NCBI GenBank assembly: GCA_012932865.1
Contig: SAXG01000001.1
Span: 1,539,693-1,603,692 of the forward strand
Source: Amylostereum areolatum
Taxonomy: Eukaryota > Basidiomycota > Agaricomycetes > Russulales > Stereaceae
Reading direction: 5' to 3'
DNA: 64,000 nt
Shown piece by piece: positions 43,803 to 53,284 of this stretch (its first letter is position 1; each line of letters opens with the position of its first letter). A program made the position numbers and the translations under genes. A model generated the notes under the pieces. The model was not told the DNA's origin and ran no database searches. It saw only the letters and a program-made list of their open reading frames with translations.

Positions 43803-44824
43803 AAATCCTGCGATTCCAGGATGTCCTTCAACAGCGCTACTGCCTGCTCCTTGCCTTCCGCGTCCAGATCCTTCAGCTGGCGAGTGATCGCCGCGATGGT
43901 TTTGGATTGGTCGGGAGCTGCTTTCGCAGTGGACGGAGCCGTGTTCGTTGGCAGGGGAGGGGCCTTGGACCCAGTCTCTACTGCGCCCACCCGTCGCGCG
44001 CTTGAGTCGCGGTTGGGGCAGTCGCGAGAGACGTGACCGGCTTGTCGACACATGAAGCACTTGCCTTCGCGCATCATCTTTGCGCGCTCGTTGTCCGTCA
44101 GCTTTGCAGGGCGGGTTGAGGTGTTGGTGAAGGCGCCGACTCGGCGCGACGAGGAGTCGTTGGTCGAACCGTTCGAGGTGAGCGCGACAGCCCCCTTGGA
44201 CTGACTGCTCTTCCTCTCCGGGTTCTCTTCGAGCCACTGGTGGTTGATGCGGCGGGCGCGCTCCTTCCACTCCGCGAGCTTGGTGGGGAACGGGTACGAC
44301 CGGGCCACCTGCTTGCCGAGGTCACGCTGAAGTCCCTTCTTGAAAAAGTGGATTAGCGCCTCGTCGTCGTACGCTGACATGGTTGCCAGCATCTCAAACT
44401 CGGTGATAAAGTCAGTGACGTCCCGGGTGGTCATTGCGAGCTCGTTGATCTTACGCTGAGCCTCTATCTTCGGGTCGACGGGCACGAAGTCTTTGCCAAA
44501 CCTCTCGAAGAGCTCTTTGTAGAAGCTATAGTGGAGTGTTGGGGGCGTGGGGTCGAGGGTGTCGGCGTCTTCCTTCTCGTCTTCGTCGGCGAAGAGTTCC
44601 ATGCGGCGATGCGTGGCCCAGGCTTTCGCCGTGTCGTCCTCCATCAGGCTGAGGAGGAGCATCATCTTGGCATCGTCTGTGGCATAAACATCCTTGTTAA
44701 CGCGTAGGAACATACGGAGCTCGAGGGAGAACCGGAGAGTGTCGCGTCTATCGCCTTTGAATGGCTTTGGCTTGGGGCCGATCTCCCGCTTGGAGACGGC
44801 AGGTTTGGATTCGGCGTCGGACAT
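43799..44824 (-). CDS. gag: Gag of element D
   Basis: 341 codons from MSDAESKPAVSKRE to DILESQDF, with capsid-like core (LRMFLRVNKDVYATDDAK; YKELFERFGKDFVPVD; LAMTTRDVTDFITEFEML) and intact zinc knuckle CFMCRQAGHVSRDC (C-x2-C-x4-H-x4-C) that should bind the RNA genome. The start was chosen because its ATG is the first one downstream of the predicted transcription start, about 1350 nt away. The same frame is open without an ATG for another 197 codons upstream, up to a TAG at 45416-45418, so a longer product from a non-AUG start cannot be excluded. It ends in the frameshift site. Confidence 0.9.
   Translation of the reverse strand: MSDAESKPAVSKREIGPKPKPFKGDRRDTLRFSLELRMFLRVNKDVYATDDAKMMLLLSLMEDDTAKAWATHRRMELFADEDEKEDADTLDPTPPTLHYSFYKELFERFGKDFVPVDPKIEAQRKINELAMTTRDVTDFITEFEMLATMSAYDDEALIHFFKKGLQRDLGKQVARSYPFPTKLAEWKERARRINHQWLEENPERKSSQSKGAVALTSNGSTNDSSSRRVGAFTNTSTRPAKLTDNERAKMMREGKCFMCRQAGHVSRDCPNRDSSARRVGAVETGSKAPPLPTNTAPSTAKAAPDQSKTIAAITRQLKDLDAEGKEQAVALLKDILESQDF
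43802..43808 (-). promoter_or_regulatory. -1 frameshift heptamer GGATTTT before gag stop (family 1)
   Basis: Gag codons read CAG GAT TTT TGA. Pol is open in the -1 frame directly afterwards. G-GAT-TTT resembles known slippery heptamers of the GGAUUU(A/U) type. It is unchanged in B, C, D and E. Confidence 0.65.
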
Positions 44825-46177
44825 CTTGTCGAAGGGGAGGGGGACGGTGAGGGATTGGGCGAGTTCTTGATCAAGGCGGCGTAGGGTTTCTCGTCGGCGT
44901 TCTTCTGCTTCTTCAACTTCGTCCTCGACTTGTTTTGCGACAAGGAAGTCAGCGGGGGTGAGGAATTGCTGGTTATGATGCCACGACCAGTGATCTTGGA
45001 CGGGACTGAATGAAGTGGGCTGCCACTCAACTACTGATCGTCCTGGGGTTCCGTTCTTGTTCCGTCTATAGGCGTACCACTTCCCAGTTGTGTCGTTGTG
45101 GTTGATCCCTTCTGGGACTTCGATTACAGTACGTCGACGGGGTGGGGGCGAGTTGGTCGGAGGGGGGTTCAGGAAGCGCTGTAGAACGTCCGCAGCGGTG
45201 GCAAAATCCGATTCTTCGACGTAGGGTTGTTCGTCGCGGTCGTCGAAGTACCAGTCTCGACGTTGCCGGTTTGGTTCGTCGTGCAGCCAACGTACGGATT
45301 CCTTAGTCTGCTGCGAGGTGAGGATATAGTACTCTTCAGGACAGTAGTCTCGAAAGACGCCTGGGGGAAGGTTCGGGGTGGGGGGACGAGGAGCTGTGGA
45401 GGACGTGATGATGGTCTAGAAGAAGTCCGCCGCGATGGGGCGACGGCCGAGGAGTTTCTTGGTGAGGTAGCCGGCTTTTACTGCCTGGCGGATCTTATGT
45501 TCGTGGTGGCGGCGACGAAGGGTCTTACCCTTGATGGTGGGACGGAGGACTGGTGGCGGGGTGGATTCGGGGGTCCGACGGTTAAACTGGGAGACGGAGG
45601 TGAAACTGGTTTGGAGGATCGGGTTGGGGGCGTCTTGGATGAGGTATGTGTGGTAGGTGGGGGCGTGGAGGGTGAATTCAAGGCGTTCGAGATCTACGTT
45701 GATGCACGTAGTGATCCGGACGTATAGGGCGAGGACGACAGTACCGTGATCCTTGTGCCACCTCCACTCGAAGATGCGGAAGTTGAGGCCGTGCGCGGTC
45801 CAGGGATCTTTCTTGCAGAGGTTCTGTACGGGGACGAGGCAGTTGACGGTGATGGCGTCGGACCAAGGGTAGGGGAGTGGTGCGTCGTCGCGGGGGGTGA
45901 TCGGCTTTCCGTTGAACGGGAGGAAGACCGGTGCGTTCGGGAGGTCCGTGGTGGGAGTTTTTAACGTCGTAGAGACGGCAGAGGTAGATGGAGAGAGGGG
46001 TGCGAGGTAGGTGTAGGGGTAGACTGTCCAGGTGTCAGAAACACAGTTTATGAGACCGATGAACCGCCTAAGTCGCGACGATGGGAGGAGCGAGAAGAAA
46101 ATAGATTCGAGAGTGCCGGGGTCTAGGGTAGTGCAACGTGCGCTACAGTACCGTATGACGAGATGGACAGTCTGAGG
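44825..46177 (-). promoter_or_regulatory. AUG-free 1.35-kb leader with long open frames (element D)
   Basis: Read on the minus strand from the predicted RNA start near 46177 to the gag ATG, the leader contains no ATG in any frame. In the gag frame it is open from the LTR to a TAG at 45416-45418 (DTWTVYPYTYLAPL...AADFF), then again open into gag (TIITSSTAPRPPTP...QPYVEESDFATAADVL). The TAG is at the same place in B (30774-30776) and E (61013-61015). The protein-like sequence is shared with B and E, while those decayed copies have gained ATGs. This fits a scanning leader kept free of AUG, and perhaps a Gag extension made by readthrough or a non-AUG start. Confidence 0.7.
46020..46030 (-). other. 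Family 1 primer binding site (element D)
   Basis: Minus strand TGGACAGTCTA, 2 nt after the 5' LTR. Ten bases are complementary to AGACTGTCCA in the LTR, 34 nt after the start of TATATAAGGA. This is the layout of a self-primed element such as Tf1 of fission yeast. Confidence 0.75.
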
Positions 46178-46452
46178 AAAAGGGAAAAGGGATACTGTCC
46201 TTATATACAAGTGGGAACGATGGTGCGATGCGATGCGATAGTGGTGCGAGCGGGGGGAACAATAAGAAAGGAGTCATGGGGAGGAGGGCGGAAGTCCAGA
46301 GCAATGACGTCATAGATAAGAATGCGGAACCCCGTTCGGAAGTCCGGGCAGTGACGTCGTTGGAGCATGTGATGCGAAGGAAAGTCATGTGCCGTGACGC
46401 GTCGCGTGTACAAGGTCTGCAAACGAAGAAAGAAATGGAGCGATCCGTGACA
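46033..46452 (-). repeat. 5' LTR of element D
   Basis: 420 bp; minus strand TGTCACGGATCG...TTTCTGACA with TATATAAGGA, a CT-rich stretch and the predicted start at AGACTGTCC. Confidence 0.93.
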
Positions 46453-48692
46453 AAGATCGCACGGCCTCTGTTCGACCTAACAAAGAAGGACTGCACATGG
46501 AATTGGTCGGCGGAATGCCAGACGGCATTTAACGCACTTAAATCTGCGTTCACCTCCTCCCCTGTCTTAGTTATGCCTGATCCAAGGAAACCCTACCTCG
46601 TCGAAGTTGACGCCTCAGACTTTGCTACTAGAGGTATACTCTCGCAGAAAGGCAACGACGGTCACTGGCATCCAGTGGCGTATCTGTCCAAGGCCCTGTC
46701 AGAACCGGAACACAACTACGACATCTACGACAAGGAGCTACTCGCGATCATCCGTGCCGAAGCCTGGCGCCACTACCTCGAAGGCGCCCCCAACACCGTC
46801 GAAATCTGGACAGACCACAAGAACCTGGAGCACTTCAAGACGGCACAGAAGCTGAGCCGCCGACAGGCACGTTGGGCTCTATTCCTCACTTGATTTGACT
46901 TCGTGCTCGTTCACAAACCAGGAGTATCCCATCGCCCAGACCCAATGTCCCAACAACCTGATCACAAGCAGGGCGTTGAGAATGACAACAAAGAGTGTAT
47001 CTTGCTCGACCCCAAGTACTTCCAGATACGTGCAACAAGGCCAGGAGCAGTAACCTCCCTCGGCGATGTCGAACTCCGACGACATATCCGCGACTGCAAG
47101 ACCAAGGACGTCGAGGTCGTTCAAGCTCTGGATGCCATCTTACGGAACAGACCACGTACACTCGTCAAGAACCTTCAAGAATGGAACTACGAAGAAGGCC
47201 TGGTCCTGTTTAGAGGAAAGGTATATGTCCCTGCAGACGACGAGTTGCGACGCGACATTGTCAAAATGTACCATGAATCGCCCCTGGCTGGACACCCTGG
47301 TCGCTTCAAGACTTACGAACTTGTGAGTCGTGAATATTGGTGGCCTGGCATGTCTGTCTTCGTCCGCGACTTCGTAGCAGGATGCGCAACCTGCCAGTCG
47401 ACAAAGACACAGAGCAGCCGACCCCACGTCGACATGATCCCGAATGAAGTACCCGACCGACCATTTGGCGCCATCTCTACCGACTTCATTGTCGAGCTCC
47501 CTGACTGTGAAGGCTATAATGCCGTCAATGTCGTGGTTGATCGCCTCACCAAGATGGTGGTTACCACCCCATGTACAACGAAGATCACCAGCGATGGCAC
47601 GGCCGACATTCTCTTCGATAAGGTATACCGACACTACGGCTTAGCAGACAAGATCATCTCGGATCGCGGACCCCAATTTGCTGGGCAGGTAATGCGTACA
47701 CTCAACGAGAAGCTCGGGATCAAGTCTGCCCTTAGCACAGCGTATCAGCCACAGACAGACGGCCAGACCGAACGCGAAAACCAGAACCTTGAGCAGTTCT
47801 TGCGAGTATTCTGCAACTACCGTCAAGATGACTGGGTGAAGTGGTTGCCCTTCTTCGAGTTTTCTCACAACTCCCGTACCCATGCAGCTACTGGAAAGGC
47901 CCCCTTTGAAGTCCTCTACGGCTTCCTCCCCAAGATGTACCCATCCGTAAACCCGTCCTCAAAGGTCCCTGCAGTTGAAGAATGCCTCCATCAACTTGAA
48001 GAAGTCTGACAGAAGATCAAGGCCAGCCTTGCGCATCTGACTTAATGAAGCACTACAATGGTGACACGATCAGCAAATCGACACTGTTCGCCGTCGGAGA
48101 CAAGGTCTGGCTCGAAGGCAAAAACCTGAAGACGACGAGGCCGAAACCTAAGCTTGCTGCCAAACGATTTGGACCCTTTGAGATTGTTGATGTTATTAGC
48201 CTAGTGAACTACCGCCTGAAGCTGCCGAAGACGTGGAGAATCCACCCAGTCTTCCATGCTTCGCTGCTCACCGCGTACAAGGAGACAACGGCACATGGTC
48301 CAAACTATGAACAACCGCCGCCTGACCTCGTTGACGACGAAGAAGAATATGACGTTGAGGACATCATCGACTCGAAGCCGACCCGCAACAAGAAAGGCAC
48401 ACAATACCTCGTCAAGTGGGCAGGCTACCCTGACTCCGAGAATACCTGGCTCCCTCGCTCCTCGCTCTCAAAAGTCACCGACATGATCGACGCCTTCCAC
48501 AAATGCCATCCAAATGCGCCCCGCCCTGTGCGTTCCCTTGGCATCTCCTTTGACGATTTCCTCACATCTACCCTTGCAGATGACATTGCGCTCCAGGCGA
48601 AAGCGCGTCTTAAAGGGGGGGTAATGTCACGGATCGCTCCATTTCTCTCTTCATTTGCAGACCTCGTACACGTGACGCGTCACGGCACATGA
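46453..48692 (+). pseudogene. Pol, 3' half (element C)
   Basis: Continues C pol after D: RNase H (VDASDFATRGIL), one codon missing near 46758, TGA for Arg at 46891-46893, integrase with STDF, SDRGPQF and TDGQTEREN, a further TGA near 48007, GPY/F segment, and chromodomain (EEEYDVEDIIDSK...YLVKWAGY). The 368-codon integrase frame (46903-48009) is identical in protein to that of element E. The last codons run into the LTR. Confidence 0.85.
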
Positions 48693-49046
48693 CTTTCCCT
48701 TGCATCACATGCTTCAATGACATCATTGCCCGGACTTCCGAGCGGGGTTCCGCATCCTTATCTATGACATCATTGCTCCGGACCTTCATCCTCCGCCCCA
48801 TGACTCCTTTCTTATTGTTCTCCCCGCTCGCACCACTATTGCATTGCATTGCATCATCGTTCCCACTTGTATATAAGGACAGTATCTCTTTTCCCTTTTC
48901 CTTAGACTGTCCATCTCGTCATACGGTACTGTAGCTTGCACTGCACTACCCTAGACCCGGCACTCTCAAATCCATTTGTTTCCTTTGCTCCTCCCATCGT
49001 CGCGACTTAGGCGGTTCCTTCGGTCTCATAAACTGTGTTTCTGACA
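48625..49046 (+). repeat. 3' LTR of element C
   Basis: 422 bp. Its U3 start matches element E's 3' LTR, but its R/U5 half does not: it has an indel-rich part around 48930-48990. It cuts into a minus-strand gene at 49047. Confidence 0.88.
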
Positions 49047-49606
49047 GCCCGCATCTTTGCTGCATCAAGAAAGAGGGAATCATATGCAGAGTTGTCCAGG
49101 TGCGTCTCTTTGCCAAGAAGTTCTGCAAATGTTGTGATTAGCAGGAATAGTCAGGTAGAAAGATGATAGAAGAAAGGGAAGGGAAAGAGACCGACTTGCT
49201 TTAGCATACAGAGACGAGAGTGCATCCATCTTATCTGTCAAGACATCCAAGTCTGACGGAAGTAGGATAGTCGGAGCAAGCTGCTCCCACTTTTCCGCAC
49301 CAAAAACAAGACATCCAAGGTGTGGGTACTGCTTGAGGGCATTCTGAACAAATGTGGGTCCAAAAATGTCAAATGAAGTAGACAAGTTCTCCTGCATGCT
49401 ATGTCAGATGTATTACAGTCTCTTGGTAAGAAGGCATAAAAACAGACATTGTAGGCCTGGAGCAACGAGAACATCCGCTCTGGAATGTACACAACGTTCT
49501 TAGCGTAAACGTAGAGATAAAACACATATCTCAAGCGTTCAGCATCTGTTGGTGCAAGCAACCCGTTACGAAGGCACAATAGGACAAGATAGAGCCTAAC
49601 AAACAT
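49047..49606 (-). pseudogene. Host gene fragment cut by element C
   Basis: Minus-strand exons separated by introns (GTCTGT...CATAG near 49400-49448 and GTCGGT...GCAG near 49119-49191). The translation reads RNGLLAPTDAERLRYVFYLY, NVVYIPERMFSLLQAYN, MQENLSTSFDIFGPTFVQNA, WEQLAPTILLPSDLDVLTDK and ELLGKETHLDNSAYDSLF, a well-behaved globular pattern. An AG acceptor near 49595 implies further exons upstream, where only repeats are seen. The 3' end is lost at the LTR of C. I do not recognise the family. Confidence 0.5.
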
Positions 49607-49655
49607 GTGTCAGTCTGAGTTGGCCCTGAGCAGCAAAAATTTGCTATACTATACT

Positions 49656-49710
49656 TCAAACTTGGTGGGGAGTGGGCCATTGCATGCATGGCAGTACAGT
49701 TCCTCCTTTT
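49656..49710. repeat. Duplicated segment, copy 1
   Basis: ACTTGGTGGGGAGTGGGCCA and GCATGGCAGTAC(A/G)GTTCCTC occur here and again at 53174-53226 in the same orientation. In both places they precede the 39-bp minisatellite. Confidence 0.6.
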
Positions 49711-49865
49711 CTCTCCCTTTCCAATGTATCATCTACAGTCTCCTCATATAGACATATGTTTATTTCTTGGTATAAGATATAGAAGTATGTAAATGTCCAC
49801 ACTTCCCCTCCCCTCTGATGTGTAAGTGTACACATATTCATATATTTCTGTGTTGAATTAGGAGA

Positions 49866-50180
49866 GTATGCAAGCGCTCACACTATTTGTGTTAGGGTGC
49901 AGGAGCGCGAGAGCACTCACACCATTTATATTGGGGTGCGGGAGCACGCAAGCGCTCACACCATTTATGTTGGGGTGCGGGAGTGCGCAAGTGCTCACAC
50001 CATTTTGTGCTGGGATGTGGGAGTGTGCAAGTGTTCACACTATTTGTGTTAGGTGCATGAGCATACAAGCACTCACCCCATTTGTGTTGGGGTCTGGGAG
50101 TGCCCAAGTGCTCACACAATTATGTTGCTGTGGGAGTGCACAAGTGCTCACACTGTTTTGTGCTAGGATGCAGAAGCACT
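49866..50180. repeat. 39-bp minisatellite, locus 1
   Basis: About eight units of the type CAAGCGCTCACACCATTT.TGTTGGGGTGCGGGAG(C/T)(G/A)CG. The 39-bp length keeps long frames open on both strands; no gene is proposed. Confidence 0.8.
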
Positions 50181-50318
50181 CATATGGAGTTGCAAGATAT
50201 AGGAGGTATAAATATGTCACAAATGGCATTCTTCACATAGTTTGTTGTACTAGTTACTGGTTCCATTTCGGAAGGTGCCAATTTTATTTTATTCCATATA
50301 TGACATGTTTTCCAATAG

Positions 50319-50407
50319 TCATCACATGACCAGAGAGCAGAAATGACGTAGTTGGTGTGCTGCCTGCACGCTGACTACGTCATTTCCGCTCTCTGATCAC
50401 GTGATGA
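50319..50407. repeat. Palindrome 1 (about 34-nt arms)
   Basis: TCATCACATGACCAGAGAGC... pairs with ...GCTCTCTGATCACGTGATGA across a loop of about 20 nt. ATGACGTAGT/ACTACGTCAT lie at the inner ends. Confidence 0.75.
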
Positions 50408-50559
50408 ACAGGAATATCATTTGTGTACTTTGGGACATATTTTTCACAACTCATGTCCCTCATTTCTCCAGGCAGCTACACTGATTTTTTTTCAATCATA
50501 TAAACTCATTGTATTTATATATATATGTTTTATATGAAACCGAACACCACATGGAGAGC

Positions 50560-51490
50560 ATGGGCACGAATGTGCACGGATCCACTGTGGGCGTGAGCAG
50601 GGTGGGAGAATGCTGAGTTGAGGGCAGCAGCACGGGCATGTCGACAGTGGTGCAGGAGTCTACAAGGTGGCGGTGTGCGTGCAGGCAAGTCCAATGCTGG
50701 GGTGCGCACACATGTCAGGGGCGAGGAGGGCAGTGCGTCGAGGACGAGGCAGTGGGTGCGTCAAGCATAGGCACAAGTACGAGGGCGGGGACGTGGGCAC
50801 GGGGAGGTCGGAGAGGGCAGAACATTGAGGGAGAGGACACGGCCGCATCGAGGATGAGGAGGGTGGGGCGTTGAGGGTGACACCGTGGGCGCGTGGAGGG
50901 CGGGGACATGGGACGGGACGCGGGCACATCAAGGGTGAGGACATCAGGATGTCGAGGGCAAGCACGCGGGCATGTCGAGGGCGGGGACATGGGTAAGGAC
51001 GCGGGCGAGGAGGGCAGGACGTCAAGGGCGAGCATGTAGCCACGTTGAGGGCAGGGGACACAGGCAAAGATGAGGAGGGTGGGGTGTTGAGGGCGATGCC
51101 ACATGCACATGGAGGGCGATGCCGTGGGTGCATGGAGGGCAACAACGCGGGCGCGTGGAGGGCGGGGATGAGGGCGTGTGGAGGGCAACAGGCGCGTGAA
51201 GGGTGGGGACGCAGGCGCATTGAAAGCGAGACATTAGGGGACACACCTGGGGTTGGGGCTGGGGCCCGTTGAGGGCTCGGGCTCGGGCTTGTTGAGAGGG
51301 CGAGCAGGGCGAGTCGAGGGCGCAAGCGTTGAGGGTGCGTGAGCGCAAACCCTCGAGGACACGGAGCACGCGAGGGCGAGGGCAGGGTGTGTGAGCAGGG
51401 GAGCGGTGTCCAGGCCAGGGCATGTGTGCATGGGGCACGCAGGGGGTGCAAGGCATGCAGGGGCAAACACTAGGGGCTCACGGGGCAACA
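50560..51490. repeat. G-rich minisatellite array
   Basis: Degenerate 18-30 bp units around GTCGAGGGCGGGGACATGGG and CATGGAGGGCGATGCC. Open minus-strand frames (Pro/Arg/His/Ser) are repeat artefacts. Confidence 0.6.
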
Positions 51491-51627
51491 GGCATGCAGG
51501 GTGGAGGGCCGAGGAGGGGAGAGGACAAAGGGTGAAAGGAAAGGGGGGACACACCTCATGAGAAGGCGCCAGCATTGATGCATGACGTGGCAGGTGTCGG
51601 GCAAGGCTGGCCCGGATCCCCAAACCA

Positions 51628-51688
51628 TAGTTATGACGCATTCTCGGGACATCAATCAAATTGATGTCCCAAAAGCACGTCATAACTA
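51628..51688. repeat. Palindrome 2 (29-nt arms)
   Basis: TAGTTATGACG.......GGGACATCAAT is mirrored by ATTGATGTCCC.......CGTCATAACTA with a 3-nt loop. Confidence 0.75.
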
Positions 51689-52002
51689 CAATTTTGCATC
51701 TTCTTTCTCTCCTCCACAACATCCTGCCTCCACTCCCAACGTGCTTGCCCCCTCATCCCCTCCCTGGCATATCCGCGATCATCCCCGTCGCCTTCACCTT
51801 CACCTTCACCTTCGCCTTCGCCTTCGCTCCCATCGCCGTGTCCCCTCTTGGAGTGCTAGGGCGCAAGGTGCACCCTTTGTGCGTTCTTCCTTTTTCTTCT
51901 CCACTCCTCCTCGTCTGCCGCCATCCGCCTTTGCCGCCATCTGCCCTTGCCCTTGCCCTCACTCTCGCCCTCACCCTTGGCCACACTGTCTTCCGCAGTT
52001 GG

Positions 52003-52108
52003 GTGAGGATGTCATCACATGTGTGATGGCATCCTCATCTGCACGTGGTATGACATTTCCTGGAGCCTATTCTTGAGAATAGGCTCCAGGAAACATCATG
52101 CCACGTGC
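52003..52108. repeat. Two adjacent palindromes (18- and 33-nt arms)
   Basis: 52003-52038: GTGAGGATGTCATCACAT directly followed by its imperfect complement. 52041-52108: GCACGTGGTATGACATTTCC... mirrored by ...GGAAACATCATGCCACGTGC with a 2-nt centre. They mark the switch from the G-rich arrays on the left to the C-rich array on the right. Confidence 0.8.
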
Positions 52109-52109
52109 T

Positions 52110-52700
52110 CGTGTGCGTGCGACAGCGTTGTGCACCCTCCGCCACCCGCAACTCCTGGTGCTCGCAATGTGCACGCACACACCCACCCGCTTGCAACTCA
52201 CCTCTCACCCTCTGCCGCACGCACATATGCACACAACACCCACAATGCCCACACGCAAAGCCCATGTACGGCTGCTCACCTGCCCGCAATGCCCATAGTG
52301 CCCACGCACAGCCGCACGGTCATGCCACTCTCCCTGTCCCCTGTCCTCCCTATCCCCCGCCTTCAATGCCCGCACACCCTGCGCCCGCCTGCCCGCAATG
52401 CACGCCTGCACTCAATGCACCCGCCCACCCGCAACACACACCCCCACGCTCAATGCATCCCCCACATGCTGCATGCTCGCAACCCGTGCTCCATGCACTC
52501 GCCCACAACCCGCACATCTGCAACCCGCACACCCGCCTGCCGTGCGCATGCCGGTGCTCAACGCACCTGCCCACACTCGACACGCCTGCCCGCAACATGC
52601 ATGCAAGCCCGCCCACCTTCAACATACAAGGCCACGCCTTGACCCTGGATGTGCATGTCCGTGCACCCTTGGCCACACGCCCGACCAATGTTGCTTGCAT
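52110..52700. repeat. C-rich minisatellite array
   Basis: Degenerate CCCGCAACGCACACCCGC-type units. The composition is the complement of the 50560-51490 array. Confidence 0.55.
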
Positions 52701-52804
52701 GTCACGCGAGCACTCGGGTCGTGCGTGTATATGCCGTGCAGGGCATATGCATAGGAGGAAAAGGAGGAGAGAGATATTATTCAAAGTTGTAGAAAGTCTT
52801 TAAA

Positions 52805-53178
52805 ATGTTTGTACGAAAGTGTTCAGAATTTCTGGGCAAAGTATTCCAATTTTTTTGTACAAAGTGTTCAACAGGTTTGTACAAAAGCGTGCGAAACATT
52901 TGTGCGAAAGTCTTCAAAATTTCTGTATAAAAGTGTTCAGATTCTTTATACAAACTGTTCAAAATGTTTGTATCAAAATGGTCATAAAAAAGTGTTCTGA
53001 ACCTTTGTACAAAAGTGTTCAAAAGGTTTGTATCAAAAGGTTTGTGCAAAAGTGTTCTGCACCTTTGTACAGTGTTCAAAGCCTTTGTACAAAAGTGTTC
53101 AAAATGTTTGTACCAAACTGTTCCGAACCTTTGTACACAAGTGTTCAAAATGTTTGTACAAAGTGTTCAAAACTTTTG
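52805..53178. repeat. 24-bp minisatellite TTTGTACAAAAGTGTTCAAAA(T/G)G
   Basis: About 15 units, with small deletions. The 24-bp period keeps frames open on both strands (VQ-, LYKS- and CTK-rich), but no start context or intron supports a gene. Confidence 0.8.
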
Positions 53179-53284
53179 TACTTGGTGGGGAGTGGGCCAT
53201 TATGAGCATGGCAGTACGGTTCCTCACATTTTTAGATCCCAAGGTCAGATTTTTTGAACCCTGGTGTTCACATTTTTGTAGGCA

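Larger units (their letters stand above)
39359..46452 (-). mobile_element. Family 1 gypsy element D, complete and young
   Basis: Minus-strand element of 7094 bp with two 420-bp LTRs (5' 46033-46452; 3' 39359-39778) that differ at only three positions by eye. It is flanked by the perfect 5-bp target duplication AAGAT (39354-39358 and 46453-46457). It has a primer site (46020-46030), an AUG-free leader, intact gag, intact pol with YMDD and D-D-E residues, a chromodomain and a purine tract (AAAGGGGGGG) before the 3' LTR. It lies inside pol of element C. It is the only copy here that could still move on its own. Confidence 0.93.
35565..49046 (+). mobile_element. Family 1 gypsy element C, interrupted by element D
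   Basis: 5' LTR 35565-35987, primer site 35990-36000, internal part 36001-39358 and 46453-48624, purine tract just before 48625, 3' LTR 48625-49046. Element D (minus strand) sits at 39359-46452 with the target duplication AAGAT on both sides, inside pol between reverse transcriptase and RNase H. C lacks about 700 bp of leader (join near 36157, microhomology ACC). Its two LTRs differ clearly, mainly in the R/U5 half. The outer flanks, CCCGA and GCCCG, are not an exact duplication. Confidence 0.85.

Noticed and set aside
39711..44270. Pol of D starting at 44270 as one 1519-codon protein
   Set aside because: The first 156 codons overlap gag in another frame and have no protein-like character; pol is better entered by a -1 shift at 43802.
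45227..45727. 166-codon plus-strand Gly-rich frame opposite the D leader
   Set aside because: It is the antisense shadow of the conserved minus-strand leader frame.
35565..49046. Element C as a simple insertion into element B with a target duplication
   Set aside because: Flanks CCCGA and GCCCG do not match as a duplication, and no B sequence follows C.
49866..50180. CRISPR array
   Set aside because: The regular 39-bp repeats have no unique spacers; units are contiguous and the sequence is eukaryotic.
50660..51466. 268-codon Pro/Arg/Ser-rich frame
   Set aside because: It follows the G-rich minisatellite, and several overlapping frames look alike, so it is a repeat artefact.
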